From contig JAERTF010000170.1 of NCBI GenBank assembly GCA_016845105.1, forward strand, positions 1 through 64,000: a stretch of DNA of 64,000 bases, given 5' to 3'. A program made the position numbers and the translations under genes. The stretch is from Bacteroidota bacterium (GTDB lineage Bacteria; Bacteroidota; Bacteroidia; Bacteroidales; F082). Below are positions 16,240 through 24,318 of this stretch, one piece after another. Position 1 is the stretch's first letter. Every line of letters starts with the position of its first letter. A model generated the notes under the pieces. It saw only the letters and a program-made list of their open reading frames with translations, was not told the origin of the DNA and did not search any database.

Positions 16240-17166
16240 ATGGAAGTCAAGGAATATGATGTTATTGTTCTAGGAGGTGGTCCAGCTGGTCTTACTGCGG
16301 GAATCTACCTGGCTCGAGCAAAGGCCAAGGCTGTAGTTCTTGATTCTGGAACTATTGGAGGTCAAACCGTATTAACCTATGAAGTAGCTAATTATCCTGG
16401 AGTTGAAATGACCTCAGGTTATCAATTAAGTTCAACTATGCGCAATCAAGCCATATCATTTGGATGTGATATCATTTCAAATATTAGTATTTCTGAACTT
16501 GATTTGAACAATGAAAGAAAATCAGTAATCGTTAATGGTAATACATTGTATACTTCAAAGTCGGTTATATTAGCAACCGGTGGGCAATCAAGGAGACTAA
16601 ATGTACCAGGTGAAGCTGAATTCAAAGGTAGAGGCATTTCATATTGTGCAACATGTGATGGAGATTTTTTTCAAGACAAAGAAATTGTAGTGGTAGGAGG
16701 AGGAAACTCTGCACTAGAAGAAGCGGATTCACTTACAAAATTTGCCAGCAAAGTAACTGTGCTACACGAATTTGATCATTTTCAGGCATTTGAACATGCC
16801 ATCGAAAAGGCGAAATCAAATCCAAAAATTGAATTTATTATGAACTCTCATATTACAGGGTTTAATGGAGATGATAAACTAACGAAGATTACATATAAAG
16901 ATCTGGTAACCGGTAAAACTTTTGAAAAAGCAGTTGATGGAGTTTTTATATTTATTGGCTACATGGCAAACACTGAGAAGCTTAAACAAACATCCGTTAA
17001 GCTCAATGACAGAGGCGAAGTTACTACAAACGAAAACCTTGAAACAAATATAAAGGGTGTTTATGCGGCTGGTGATAATCGGGCTGTGAAATACCGTCAA
17101 ATAACAACTGCAGTAGCTGATGGAACAGTCGCTGCTCTAAATTCGTTGGAGTTTATAAATAGCTAA
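16240..17166 (+). CDS. trxB: Thioredoxin reductase family protein with an altered pyridine-nucleotide site
   Basis: This 308-aa protein is a low-molecular-weight TrxB-type flavoprotein. It has an FAD motif GGGPAGLTAGIYLARA (12-27), redox CATC (C136, C139), a second Rossmann motif VVGGGNSALEEAD and the C-terminal FAD motif GVYAAGDNR. The segment that usually reads HRRxxxR and holds the 2'-phosphate of NADPH here reads HEFDHFQ (176-182), with no arginine. The enzyme may therefore prefer NADH or take electrons from another donor, as described for non-canonical reductases in anaerobes. It is cotranscribed with the CX6C thioredoxin-like gene and followed by a strong terminator. Confidence 0.88.
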   Translation: MEVKEYDVIVLGGGPAGLTAGIYLARAKAKAVVLDSGTIGGQTVLTYEVANYPGVEMTSGYQLSSTMRNQAISFGCDIISNISISELDLNNERKSVIVNGNTLYTSKSVILATGGQSRRLNVPGEAEFKGRGISYCATCDGDFFQDKEIVVVGGGNSALEEADSLTKFASKVTVLHEFDHFQAFEHAIEKAKSNPKIEFIMNSHITGFNGDDKLTKITYKDLVTGKTFEKAVDGVFIFIGYMANTEKLKQTSVKLNDRGEVTTNENLETNIKGVYAAGDNRAVKYRQITTAVADGTVAALNSLEFINS

Positions 17167-17225
17167 AATATTGCGGTTGCAAAACCATAAAACATACCGT
17201 TATTTATAATTACTATAAACTACAT

Positions 17226-17253
17226 AAGGTGCTGAAATTTCAGCACCTTTTTT
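17226..17253 (+). terminator. Intrinsic terminator after trxB
   Basis: AAGGTGCTG pairs with CAGCACCTT around an AAATTT-type loop and continues into a T-run. It separates trxB from the FMN-riboswitch promoter, which begins 2 nt later. Confidence 0.9.
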
Positions 17254-17254
17254 A

Positions 17255-17284
17255 TTGTCATAATAAACTAATCAAATACATTTG
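17255..17284 (+). promoter_or_regulatory. Promoter of the FMN riboswitch transcript
   Basis: TTG (17255-17257), a 19-nt spacer and TACATTTG (17277-17284) make a full match to the Bacteroidetes primary sigma consensus. The predicted transcript would begin within ~10 nt of the aptamer. Confidence 0.75.
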
Positions 17285-17294
17285 CAGCAGACAA

Positions 17295-17412
17295 ATTCTT
17301 CGGGGCAGGGTGTAATTCCCTACCGGCGGTAATAGTCCGCGACTCTCGTCTTTGGCGAGACTGAACTGGTGAAACTCCAGTACCGACAGTTAAAGTCTGG
17401 ATGGTAGAAGAA
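17295..17412 (+). promoter_or_regulatory. FMN riboswitch (RFN element)
   Basis: All hallmark segments appear in order: GGGGCAGGGTG, CCCTACCGGCGGT, AGTCCGCGA, CTGGTGAAACTCCAGTACCGACAGT and AAAGTCTGGATGG. Closing helix P1 is TTCTTC (17296-17301) with GAAGAA (17407-17412). It lies upstream of a TonB-dependent receptor rather than a rib biosynthetic gene, implying FMN-repressed outer-membrane uptake. Confidence 0.96.
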
Positions 17413-17422
17413 ATTAGTTTGT

Positions 17423-17495
17423 TGTAATGAAAAGGCTTAGCTGTAGTTGGTAATCGAAATAATGATTACAGACAAATTCATTGTAATACTTTTTT
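17423..17495 (+). terminator. Candidate FMN-riboswitch expression platform
   Basis: ATTACA (17465-17470) can pair with TGTAAT upstream (17423-17428), or with TGTAAT downstream (17482-17487) just before TTTTTT (17490-17495). GATTAC (17464-17469) can also pair with GTAATC (17450-17455). These mutually exclusive pairings look like an antiterminator/terminator switch, though the stems are short and AT-rich. Nothing else recognisable lies in 17496-17538. Confidence 0.4.
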
Positions 17496-17538
17496 ATGCC
17501 CCGAATATAAAATAGGGTTATTAATAATAAGTAATTAC

Positions 17539-20112
17539 ATGAAAACAAAAATTAGCTTACTCTCCTTGCTCTTCATTATTACCACGAGCGCAGTTGCCCA
17601 AACTACCATAATTGGTACAATCCTAAATCAGGAAACTTTAACGCCCATAAAGGATGTTAATATTAGGTTTTCGGATAATTCGTCAGGCACAAATTCTGAC
17701 CTTTATGGTGAGTTTATGTTGAATTCAAATAACACAAAAGGATATTTAGTTTTTACTTCAATAGGCTTTAAAGAAAAAAGAATAGCAGTTAAAACAAAGG
17801 AAAGTACCTTAAATCTAGGAAATATATTATTGCAACCACAACCTTATTCCTTAGATGAAATATCAATAAATGCAGGACTTAGGAATGACGAAGAACTTCC
17901 CGTTAGTATTTCAAGTATAGACTCCCGAAGTATTGAAACAAAACTTGGTGACCGACCTCTCCCGTTAATTTTACAAAATACATCTGGTATATTTAGTGTG
18001 CGAGATGGAGGAGGAAGTGGCGACTCAAGATTAACTATTAGAGGGTTTCATCAGGAAAATGTAAGCCTGCTATTAAATGGGATACCAATAAATGGGGAAG
18101 AAAACGGTCTTGTCTATTGGAGTAATTGGCTGGGATTAATCAGCTCAGCAACAGAGATTCAAATACAAAAAGGTGCCGGACTTGCCAATGCATCTATTTA
18201 TGCAATAGGTGGAAGTGTTAATATTATTACTCGAAATACACAAAAACAAAAAAGCGGCTCCATAAGCATTGAAACATCAAGCTATGGTAATATAAGCACA
18301 AACTTCACTTTAAATAGTGGTCAATTGAAAAATGGATGGAATGCCTCAATGATGCTTAGTTTAGGCACAGGACCTGGATATATTGATGCAACTTATGTAA
18401 AATCTATGTCGTATTTCTTTACAGCCTCTAAAACAATAAATAGCAAACATAGCTTAGTTATAACATTACTTGGAGCTCCACAAGAACATGGACAACGAAC
18501 CTTAAAACTATCTAACAATGAGGTCAATATCAAGGGACTTAGATATAACAAGGACTGGGGTTCACTAAACGGTAAATCTAAAAATGCATCAGTAAACTTT
18601 TATCACAAACCATTTCTAACTATTAACGAGGAGTTTAAAATAGATAATCGCAACACATTATCTACTTCAATATATTTTTCTACTGGTTATGGAGGAGGTA
18701 GATGGTCGGAGAGTTTCAACTATGCTCCATCAATTTTTTCATATCGAAACCATTCGGGACAAATCGACTGGAACAGTATCTATGAAAACAATGCCACAAA
18801 TGAACAAACCTATAAACTTGACAATGGGGAAACTGTATCAGGATATTCAATTAATGCACAAACAAATTTTTTGGCAAGTCATATTCAAACAGGAATAATG
18901 TCGAACTATGAACATAAGATTAATAATAACCTCAACCTTCTATCTGGTATACATTATAGATATTTCAACTCGTTTGTACGAGAGGAAATATATGATCTAA
19001 TGGGTGGTAATTTTTTCATAGAAGATTACTCGTGGTCGTTGGCAGGTGTTGCTGGCAGAAATCAAATAAAAACCATAGGTGATATTATTAAGGTTGATAA
19101 TAATTCAATAATAAATTTTGCGAGTTTATGGGCACAATTGGTCTACAATAATAACCGGGTAAATTCATATATATCAGCATCCACAAACAACAATTGGTAT
19201 AAACGCATTGATCGATTCAATTATATTAATAACTCTGATAGTGAAATTGTTTATAAGCCTGGTTTTGATTTACGAGCAGGTTTTCTTTATAACCTTGATC
19301 TACATCAAAATGTATATATAAATGGCTCATACATTTCAAGAGCGCCATATTTCAAATACGTATTTGGTAATTACACCAATGTTGTTGTTAAAGATTTGAA
19401 AAATGAAACTGTAAAATCAATCGAGATAGGATATAGATTAGATATTAACAGTATAAAACTAAATATAAGTGCCTATCTAACTGAACGTAACAATGTATCA
19501 ATGCTATCCAATGAATATGTTCAATTGGAAAATAACGATCAAACTAGAGCAATGATCAATGGATTAAACTCAACTAATAGTGGAGTTGAACTAGATATGA
19601 AAATTGATATTTGTAAAAACCTAAAAATAGGTTCTTGGGCTTCAATTGGTAATTTCGTATGGCAAAATAATGTAAATGCTAGTTTATTTAATGATAATAA
19701 TGTTGTAGTAGACACAGTAAATGTTTTTGCAAAAGGATTATATATTGGAGGAACTGCACAAAATCAAGCAGGTTTATATGCTGACCTAGCGATTCTAAAA
19801 ACGATTTATCTAACTACTGAATTCCAATACTTCGACAAACTATATGCCGATTTCAACCCTACAAACCGAAATAACCCCAATGAAATATCGCAACCGTTTC
19901 AACTTCCTTCTTATGGAATTGTTAATGCCTACATAAGCTTTCCATTTAAACTCGATGATTTTTATGGTAGGCTACAAATAAATGCATATAACATAATCGA
20001 TAAAAAGCATATCGTACTAGGTGAAGATGGTGTGGATCATGATTTGGAAACATTTAGAGGGTTTTGGTCATTTGGTCGTAATCTTTCATTTAGCTTAAAA
20101 TTCAGTTTTTAA
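17539..20112 (+). CDS. TonB-dependent receptor under FMN-riboswitch control (predicted flavin uptake)
   Basis: This 857-aa protein has a signal peptide (ending AVAQ), a CarboxypepD_reg-like beta-sandwich (~22-105: GTILNQETLTPIKDVNIRFS), a plug (~110-240: LTIRGFHQENVSLLLNGIPI) and a large barrel ending RNLSFSLKFSF. It is an outer-membrane active transporter needing TonB. The substrate is not readable from the sequence, but the FMN riboswitch ahead of it points to riboflavin, FMN or FAD. It is ~35-40% identical by eye in plug and early barrel to the next receptor (shared GAPQxHGQR and YHKP blocks). No inner-membrane riboflavin transporter is in the window. Confidence 0.88.
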   Translation: MKTKISLLSLLFIITTSAVAQTTIIGTILNQETLTPIKDVNIRFSDNSSGTNSDLYGEFMLNSNNTKGYLVFTSIGFKEKRIAVKTKESTLNLGNILLQPQPYSLDEISINAGLRNDEELPVSISSIDSRSIETKLGDRPLPLILQNTSGIFSVRDGGGSGDSRLTIRGFHQENVSLLLNGIPINGEENGLVYWSNWLGLISSATEIQIQKGAGLANASIYAIGGSVNIITRNTQKQKSGSISIETSSYGNISTNFTLNSGQLKNGWNASMMLSLGTGPGYIDATYVKSMSYFFTASKTINSKHSLVITLLGAPQEHGQRTLKLSNNEVNIKGLRYNKDWGSLNGKSKNASVNFYHKPFLTINEEFKIDNRNTLSTSIYFSTGYGGGRWSESFNYAPSIFSYRNHSGQIDWNSIYENNATNEQTYKLDNGETVSGYSINAQTNFLASHIQTGIMSNYEHKINNNLNLLSGIHYRYFNSFVREEIYDLMGGNFFIEDYSWSLAGVAGRNQIKTIGDIIKVDNNSIINFASLWAQLVYNNNRVNSYISASTNNNWYKRIDRFNYINNSDSEIVYKPGFDLRAGFLYNLDLHQNVYINGSYISRAPYFKYVFGNYTNVVVKDLKNETVKSIEIGYRLDINSIKLNISAYLTERNNVSMLSNEYVQLENNDQTRAMINGLNSTNSGVELDMKIDICKNLKIGSWASIGNFVWQNNVNASLFNDNNVVVDTVNVFAKGLYIGGTAQNQAGLYADLAILKTIYLTTEFQYFDKLYADFNPTNRNNPNEISQPFQLPSYGIVNAYISFPFKLDDFYGRLQINAYNIIDKKHIVLGEDGVDHDLETFRGFWSFGRNLSFSLKFSF

Positions 20113-20249
20113 TATATCTAAATATCCTTTTAAACCATATTAATAATGGTTGCATCATCACGTTTAAAAACTTATAAACACATAACAAATAATAAGATAC
20201 TGAAATAGTTAAAGTTACAGGCCTGTATTAAATAGGAAGCGTTAATATG

Positions 20250-20263
20250 TTAACAATTGTTAA
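20250..20263. promoter_or_regulatory. Palindrome upstream of the second TonB receptor
   Basis: TTAACAATTGTTAA is a perfect 14-bp palindrome in the 255-bp gap 20113-20367 between the two receptors. It might be an operator. The gap also has a weak AACCAT/ATGGTT hairpin at the end of the first receptor without a T-run, and no second riboswitch. No clean TTG/TAnnTTTG promoter is visible, so read-through from the first receptor is possible. Confidence 0.35.
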
Positions 20264-20367
20264 TAATTATTAATGTTAAATTAATACAGTTGGCTGTGTT
20301 ATTACATATTTTTACTTCAAAATCATTAATTAAATAATAATTTGATAAATCAAAAATTTTAAAGCTT

Positions 20368-22995
20368 ATGAAAAGAAGAAATTTACTCTTAACAATGATG
20401 GTAATGGTACTGTTTACTGCTGCCTCATTTGCACAAGGGGTTGTTCGTGGTGTTGTACAAGATGTAAATACTGATGAAACCCTAATTGGTGCTACCGTAG
20501 TTATCGAAGGCACAACCATTGGTGTTACAACTAATCTTGATGGAAGCTTCTTACTTATAGTACCTAGCGGTGAACACAAACTTGCGGTACGTTTTGTTGG
20601 TTACGAAACCAAAGTTATGGACATTGAAGTTAAAGATGGTTCAACATACAACCTTGGAACTGTACTTGTAAAATCAAGTGCAATTGGTCTTGATGAAGTT
20701 AATGTGCTAGCTTCTGTTGCCGTTAACAGAAAAACACCTGTTGCCGTATCAACAATTGATGCAAAAACAATTGAAGATAATTTGGGTAGTCAGGAATTTC
20801 CAGAAATAATGAAAACAACCCCTAACGTGTATGTTACTAAACAAGGTGGTGGTTTTGGAGATGCACGTATTAATGTTCGTGGATTTGATCAAAGAAACGT
20901 AGCTGTTATGATCAACGGTATACCAGTTAATGACATGGAAAATGGTTGGGTATATTGGTCAAACTGGGCTGGTTTAGGTGATGCTACCAGAACTATACAG
21001 ATTCAGCGTGGTCTTGGTGCCTCAAAATTAGCTATCAATTCAGTTGGTGGTACAATTAATATTATTACAAAAACAACCGACATGAATAAAGGTGGTTCCA
21101 TTAAAATGGAAGCAACAGACTTCGGTCGTTTTAAATCCATGATTTCTTTATCAACTGGAAAACTAAAAACAGGAACTGCGGTAACATTTGTTGGATCCAG
21201 AACTTTTGGAACAGGTTATATTGATGCTACATGGGTTGATGCATGGTCTTATTTCCTATCAGTAAGTCAGGATATTGGAAAAGATCATCAATTAGTTTTT
21301 ACAGCTATTGGTGCTCCTCAGCAACATGGTCAACGTGATGGTTTTTATATGCTTGACTCAGCAAAATATGAAAGATATGGAACTAAGTATACTCAAAACT
21401 GGGGATATCGTGGTGGTGAAGTACTTAACGAACGTGTTAACTATTATCACAAACCACAAATGGCACTTAACTGGTATTGGACAATTAGCGAGAAAGCATT
21501 TTTAGCAACCTCAGCTTACCTTTCATTTGGTAATGGTGGTGGATCAGGTCCTTTGGGAGTTGGAAAATACTTACAGGGTAATAATTATAGTGGATACTAC
21601 AAGTATGAGCCACCTCAAACAGCAAGTGGTCAGTATAACTGGGACGAAATGGCCGACATAAACGCCAATGAAGATATGTATTATATCAACGATGGTGATA
21701 GCACACTATACGCTGCTGGCGAATCAAAACATATTATTCGTAATAGTGTAAACAATCATAACTGGATGGGAATATTATCAACTCTTACATACAACTTTAC
21801 TGATGAGTTAGTACTTACTGCAGGAATTGATGGACGTTACTACAAAGGTGAGCATTACCGCGAAGTTCGTGATTTAATTGGTGGTGATTATTGGTCAGAT
21901 AGAGCATTCGGTCAAACAAAAGTAGGTGACAAAATTGCATACTGGAATGATGGTATAGTTACTTATGGTGGTTTATTTGCTCAGTTGGAGTATTCAAAAG
22001 GTAACTTCGATGCATTTGTTGCTGGAACAGCCTCAAATACATGGACTTCACGTATTGACTATTATAACTACACTCCAGGAACTGGTGAAAAAAGCGAAAC
22101 CCTCTCTAACATGGGATATAATGCCAAAATTGGGGCCAATTATAATCTAAATGAAAATAATAACATTTTCGTAAATGGTGGATACTACTCAAGAGTACCT
22201 TTCTTCCGTTTTATGTTCCTTAACTATGTTAACGATGTAAATCCTGATCTTCAGAATGAGAAAATTCTTGCTGCTGAACTAGGCTATGGTTTTACATCAA
22301 AGAGATTCAGTGCACAGTTTAACGCATATTATTCAGTATGGGATGACATATCAGTATTAACAAGTTTCCAAGCTGATAATGGAGATCAAGTAAATGCATT
22401 TATGTCAGACCTTAAAGAAGTACACACTGGTATTGAGCTTAACGCCAATTACACAGCTACACGTTGGTTAGGAATTGGTGGTTTATTAGCCATTGGCGAC
22501 TGGAAATATGCAAATGATGCAGAAGCAACTCTTTATGACGATGCTACTCAAACTGAGGTAGGAAAAGGAACCATTTATACTAAAGACTTGAAAGTGCCAA
22601 ATCAACCACAAACAATGGGTGGGCTATTCTTAAATGTTCAGGCAACTAAAAGTATTGACTTTGGTTTAAATTACCTTTACTATGCAAATATATATGCAGA
22701 CTACACTCCTGAGAGTCGTAAAGTAGAAGCTGATAGAGAACAATCTTGGAAACTTCCAAATTACGGATCAACTGATTTCCGTTTTGGATGGAGATTCCAA
22801 ATAGCTGGATTAGATTCATATTTCAATATGAATATTTATAACTTATTCGATGTTGAAGCTTTAGTTGAAGCTGAAGATAAGCAAGTTAAAATTGAAAATG
22901 CTGCTGGTGATGTTATAGGTTATGAGCATACATTTAAAAAAGGATTCTGGAATTGGGGACGTAACTTTAACTTCTCACTAAAAGTTAATTTCTAA
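20368..22995 (+). CDS. TonB-dependent receptor, paralog of the preceding one
   Basis: This 875-aa protein has a signal peptide (ending SFAQ), a CarboxypepD_reg-like domain (~22-105: VVRGVVQDVNTDETLIGATV), a plug (~115-240: INVRGFDQRNVAVMINGIPV) and a barrel ending RNFNFSLKVNF. The same barrel landmarks as the upstream receptor (GAPQQHGQR, NYYHKPQ, YWSNWAGL) show tandem duplication followed by divergence. It has no riboswitch of its own. It may transport a related substrate, or a flavin form the first does not take; substrate is inference. A strong terminator follows, and no SusD-like partner is present, so it is not a glycan-utilisation SusC/D pair. Confidence 0.85.
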   Translation: MKRRNLLLTMMVMVLFTAASFAQGVVRGVVQDVNTDETLIGATVVIEGTTIGVTTNLDGSFLLIVPSGEHKLAVRFVGYETKVMDIEVKDGSTYNLGTVLVKSSAIGLDEVNVLASVAVNRKTPVAVSTIDAKTIEDNLGSQEFPEIMKTTPNVYVTKQGGGFGDARINVRGFDQRNVAVMINGIPVNDMENGWVYWSNWAGLGDATRTIQIQRGLGASKLAINSVGGTINIITKTTDMNKGGSIKMEATDFGRFKSMISLSTGKLKTGTAVTFVGSRTFGTGYIDATWVDAWSYFLSVSQDIGKDHQLVFTAIGAPQQHGQRDGFYMLDSAKYERYGTKYTQNWGYRGGEVLNERVNYYHKPQMALNWYWTISEKAFLATSAYLSFGNGGGSGPLGVGKYLQGNNYSGYYKYEPPQTASGQYNWDEMADINANEDMYYINDGDSTLYAAGESKHIIRNSVNNHNWMGILSTLTYNFTDELVLTAGIDGRYYKGEHYREVRDLIGGDYWSDRAFGQTKVGDKIAYWNDGIVTYGGLFAQLEYSKGNFDAFVAGTASNTWTSRIDYYNYTPGTGEKSETLSNMGYNAKIGANYNLNENNNIFVNGGYYSRVPFFRFMFLNYVNDVNPDLQNEKILAAELGYGFTSKRFSAQFNAYYSVWDDISVLTSFQADNGDQVNAFMSDLKEVHTGIELNANYTATRWLGIGGLLAIGDWKYANDAEATLYDDATQTEVGKGTIYTKDLKVPNQPQTMGGLFLNVQATKSIDFGLNYLYYANIYADYTPESRKVEADREQSWKLPNYGSTDFRFGWRFQIAGLDSYFNMNIYNLFDVEALVEAEDKQVKIENAAGDVIGYEHTFKKGFWNWGRNFNFSLKVNF

Positions 22996-23013
22996 TCCAT
23001 ATCATATAGAACT

Positions 23014-23051
23014 AAAAAGCCTTTCAACTATGTTGGAGGGCTTTTTTTTTT
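23014..23051 (+). terminator. Intrinsic terminator after the second TonB receptor
   Basis: GCCTTTCAAC (23019-23028) pairs with GTTGGAGGGC (23032-23041), including two G-U pairs, flanked by AAAAA and a run of ten T. The next gene starts ~25 nt later, so its transcription needs read-through or its own promoter. Confidence 0.88.
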
Positions 23052-23075
23052 ACCTTTATCTCAAAATTTCTATGA

Positions 23076-24311
23076 ATGAATATAATGGATAAAAAAGGTC
23101 TTATTGTCTATCTTTTTATTTTCATTGTGTCCCTTAATGGATGCAAGGATATGGCTGATAATGAAAAGCAACGGCCTTATTTAGTAATGCTATCATTGGA
23201 TGGGTTTAGGTGGGATTATACACATAATACTAACACACCTACTCTTGATTCGATGGCCAATGTAGGTGTAATTGCTGAAGGTATTATTCCTTCGTTCCCT
23301 TCAAAAACATTCCCCAATCACTACACTATGGCCACGGGATTATATCCTGATAATCACGGAATTGTACTGAATAGATTTTATGCCGAAGATTTAGATAAAG
23401 AATACAACAAAAAGGATAAGTCTTCCATTCGAGATAGTAGTTTTTATGGCGGTGAACCAATTTGGACAACTGCAGAATTACAAGGGACAAAAACTGCTGC
23501 TTTATTTTGGGTTGGTTCTGAAACAAAATTGCATGGTGTAATATCCTCTTACTGGGAAAAGTATAACGAAAGTTTACCATTTGATGCAAGAATAGATTCA
23601 ATATATAACTGGCTTTCATTACCCAAAGAAAAACGACCACAACTAATTATGTGGTATTATCATGAACCTGATGAAGTTGGACATAATTATGGACCCAATA
23701 GTAAGGAATTACAGCTAGAAATTGAAAATTTAGATCGAAATCTAGGTAAATTCTTCGCTCGAATGCGTCAGCTACCATTTTTCGATAAGATAAATTTTAT
23801 TGTAACCTCCGATCATGGCATGGGAGAGTTAACTCCGGAAAAAAGGATTGTACTTGATGAAATAATCGACACATCTGATCTGGTTTACTTTGATGGTTGG
23901 AATCCAGTATGGAATTTAAAAGTTAAAGAAGGGAGACTAGAAAAAGTTTATAAAGAACTTAAAGAAGAAGAGAACCTGCAAGTATGGTATCATGATAGTA
24001 TACCAAAACGCTTACATTATGGTAATAATCCACGAACACTTGACATAACTGTTGCTGCTAAACCATATTATAGTATTTATTGGTCATGGAGAATAAGTGA
24101 AAGTAAAGGTACTCACGGATATGATAATAATTTCAAAGATATGCATGGGATATTTTATGGGGTTGGGCCTGCTTTTAAACGTAATTATAAGGCTCCCGCT
24201 TTTGAAAACATAAATTTATATCCACTGGCAGCAGAAATTATGAATCTTGAACCTGCAAAAACAGATGGAAAAATAGAAAATGTCAACAATATGCTTTCAG
24301 AAAATAAATAA
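23076..24311 (+). CDS. Type I phosphodiesterase/nucleotide pyrophosphatase lipoprotein (ENPP-like)
   Basis: This 411-aa protein has lipobox SLNGC (C23); a second in-frame ATG at 23085 is an equally good start. The alkaline-phosphatase-superfamily metal and nucleophile motifs are intact: LSLDGFRWDY, catalytic T78 in PSFPSKTFPNHYTMATG, DEVGHNYGP, TSDHGMG and GTHGYDN. ENPP-type enzymes split nucleotide pyrophosphates, including dinucleotides such as NAD and FAD, or phosphodiesters, outside the cytoplasm. It is followed 7 nt later by a PhoD-type phosphatase gene. After the FMN-riboswitch receptors, conversion of FAD to FMN plus AMP is an attractive but unproven role; phosphate or nucleotide scavenging is the alternative. 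Confidence 0.88.
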   Translation: MNIMDKKGLIVYLFIFIVSLNGCKDMADNEKQRPYLVMLSLDGFRWDYTHNTNTPTLDSMANVGVIAEGIIPSFPSKTFPNHYTMATGLYPDNHGIVLNRFYAEDLDKEYNKKDKSSIRDSSFYGGEPIWTTAELQGTKTAALFWVGSETKLHGVISSYWEKYNESLPFDARIDSIYNWLSLPKEKRPQLIMWYYHEPDEVGHNYGPNSKELQLEIENLDRNLGKFFARMRQLPFFDKINFIVTSDHGMGELTPEKRIVLDEIIDTSDLVYFDGWNPVWNLKVKEGRLEKVYKELKEEENLQVWYHDSIPKRLHYGNNPRTLDITVAAKPYYSIYWSWRISESKGTHGYDNNFKDMHGIFYGVGPAFKRNYKAPAFENINLYPLAAEIMNLEPAKTDGKIENVNNMLSENK

Positions 24312-24318
24312 CTTAAAT

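Noticed and set aside
17539-22995. SusC/SusD glycan utilisation locus
   Set aside because: Two TonB receptors are present but there is no SusD-like lipoprotein, glycoside hydrolase or hybrid regulator beside them.
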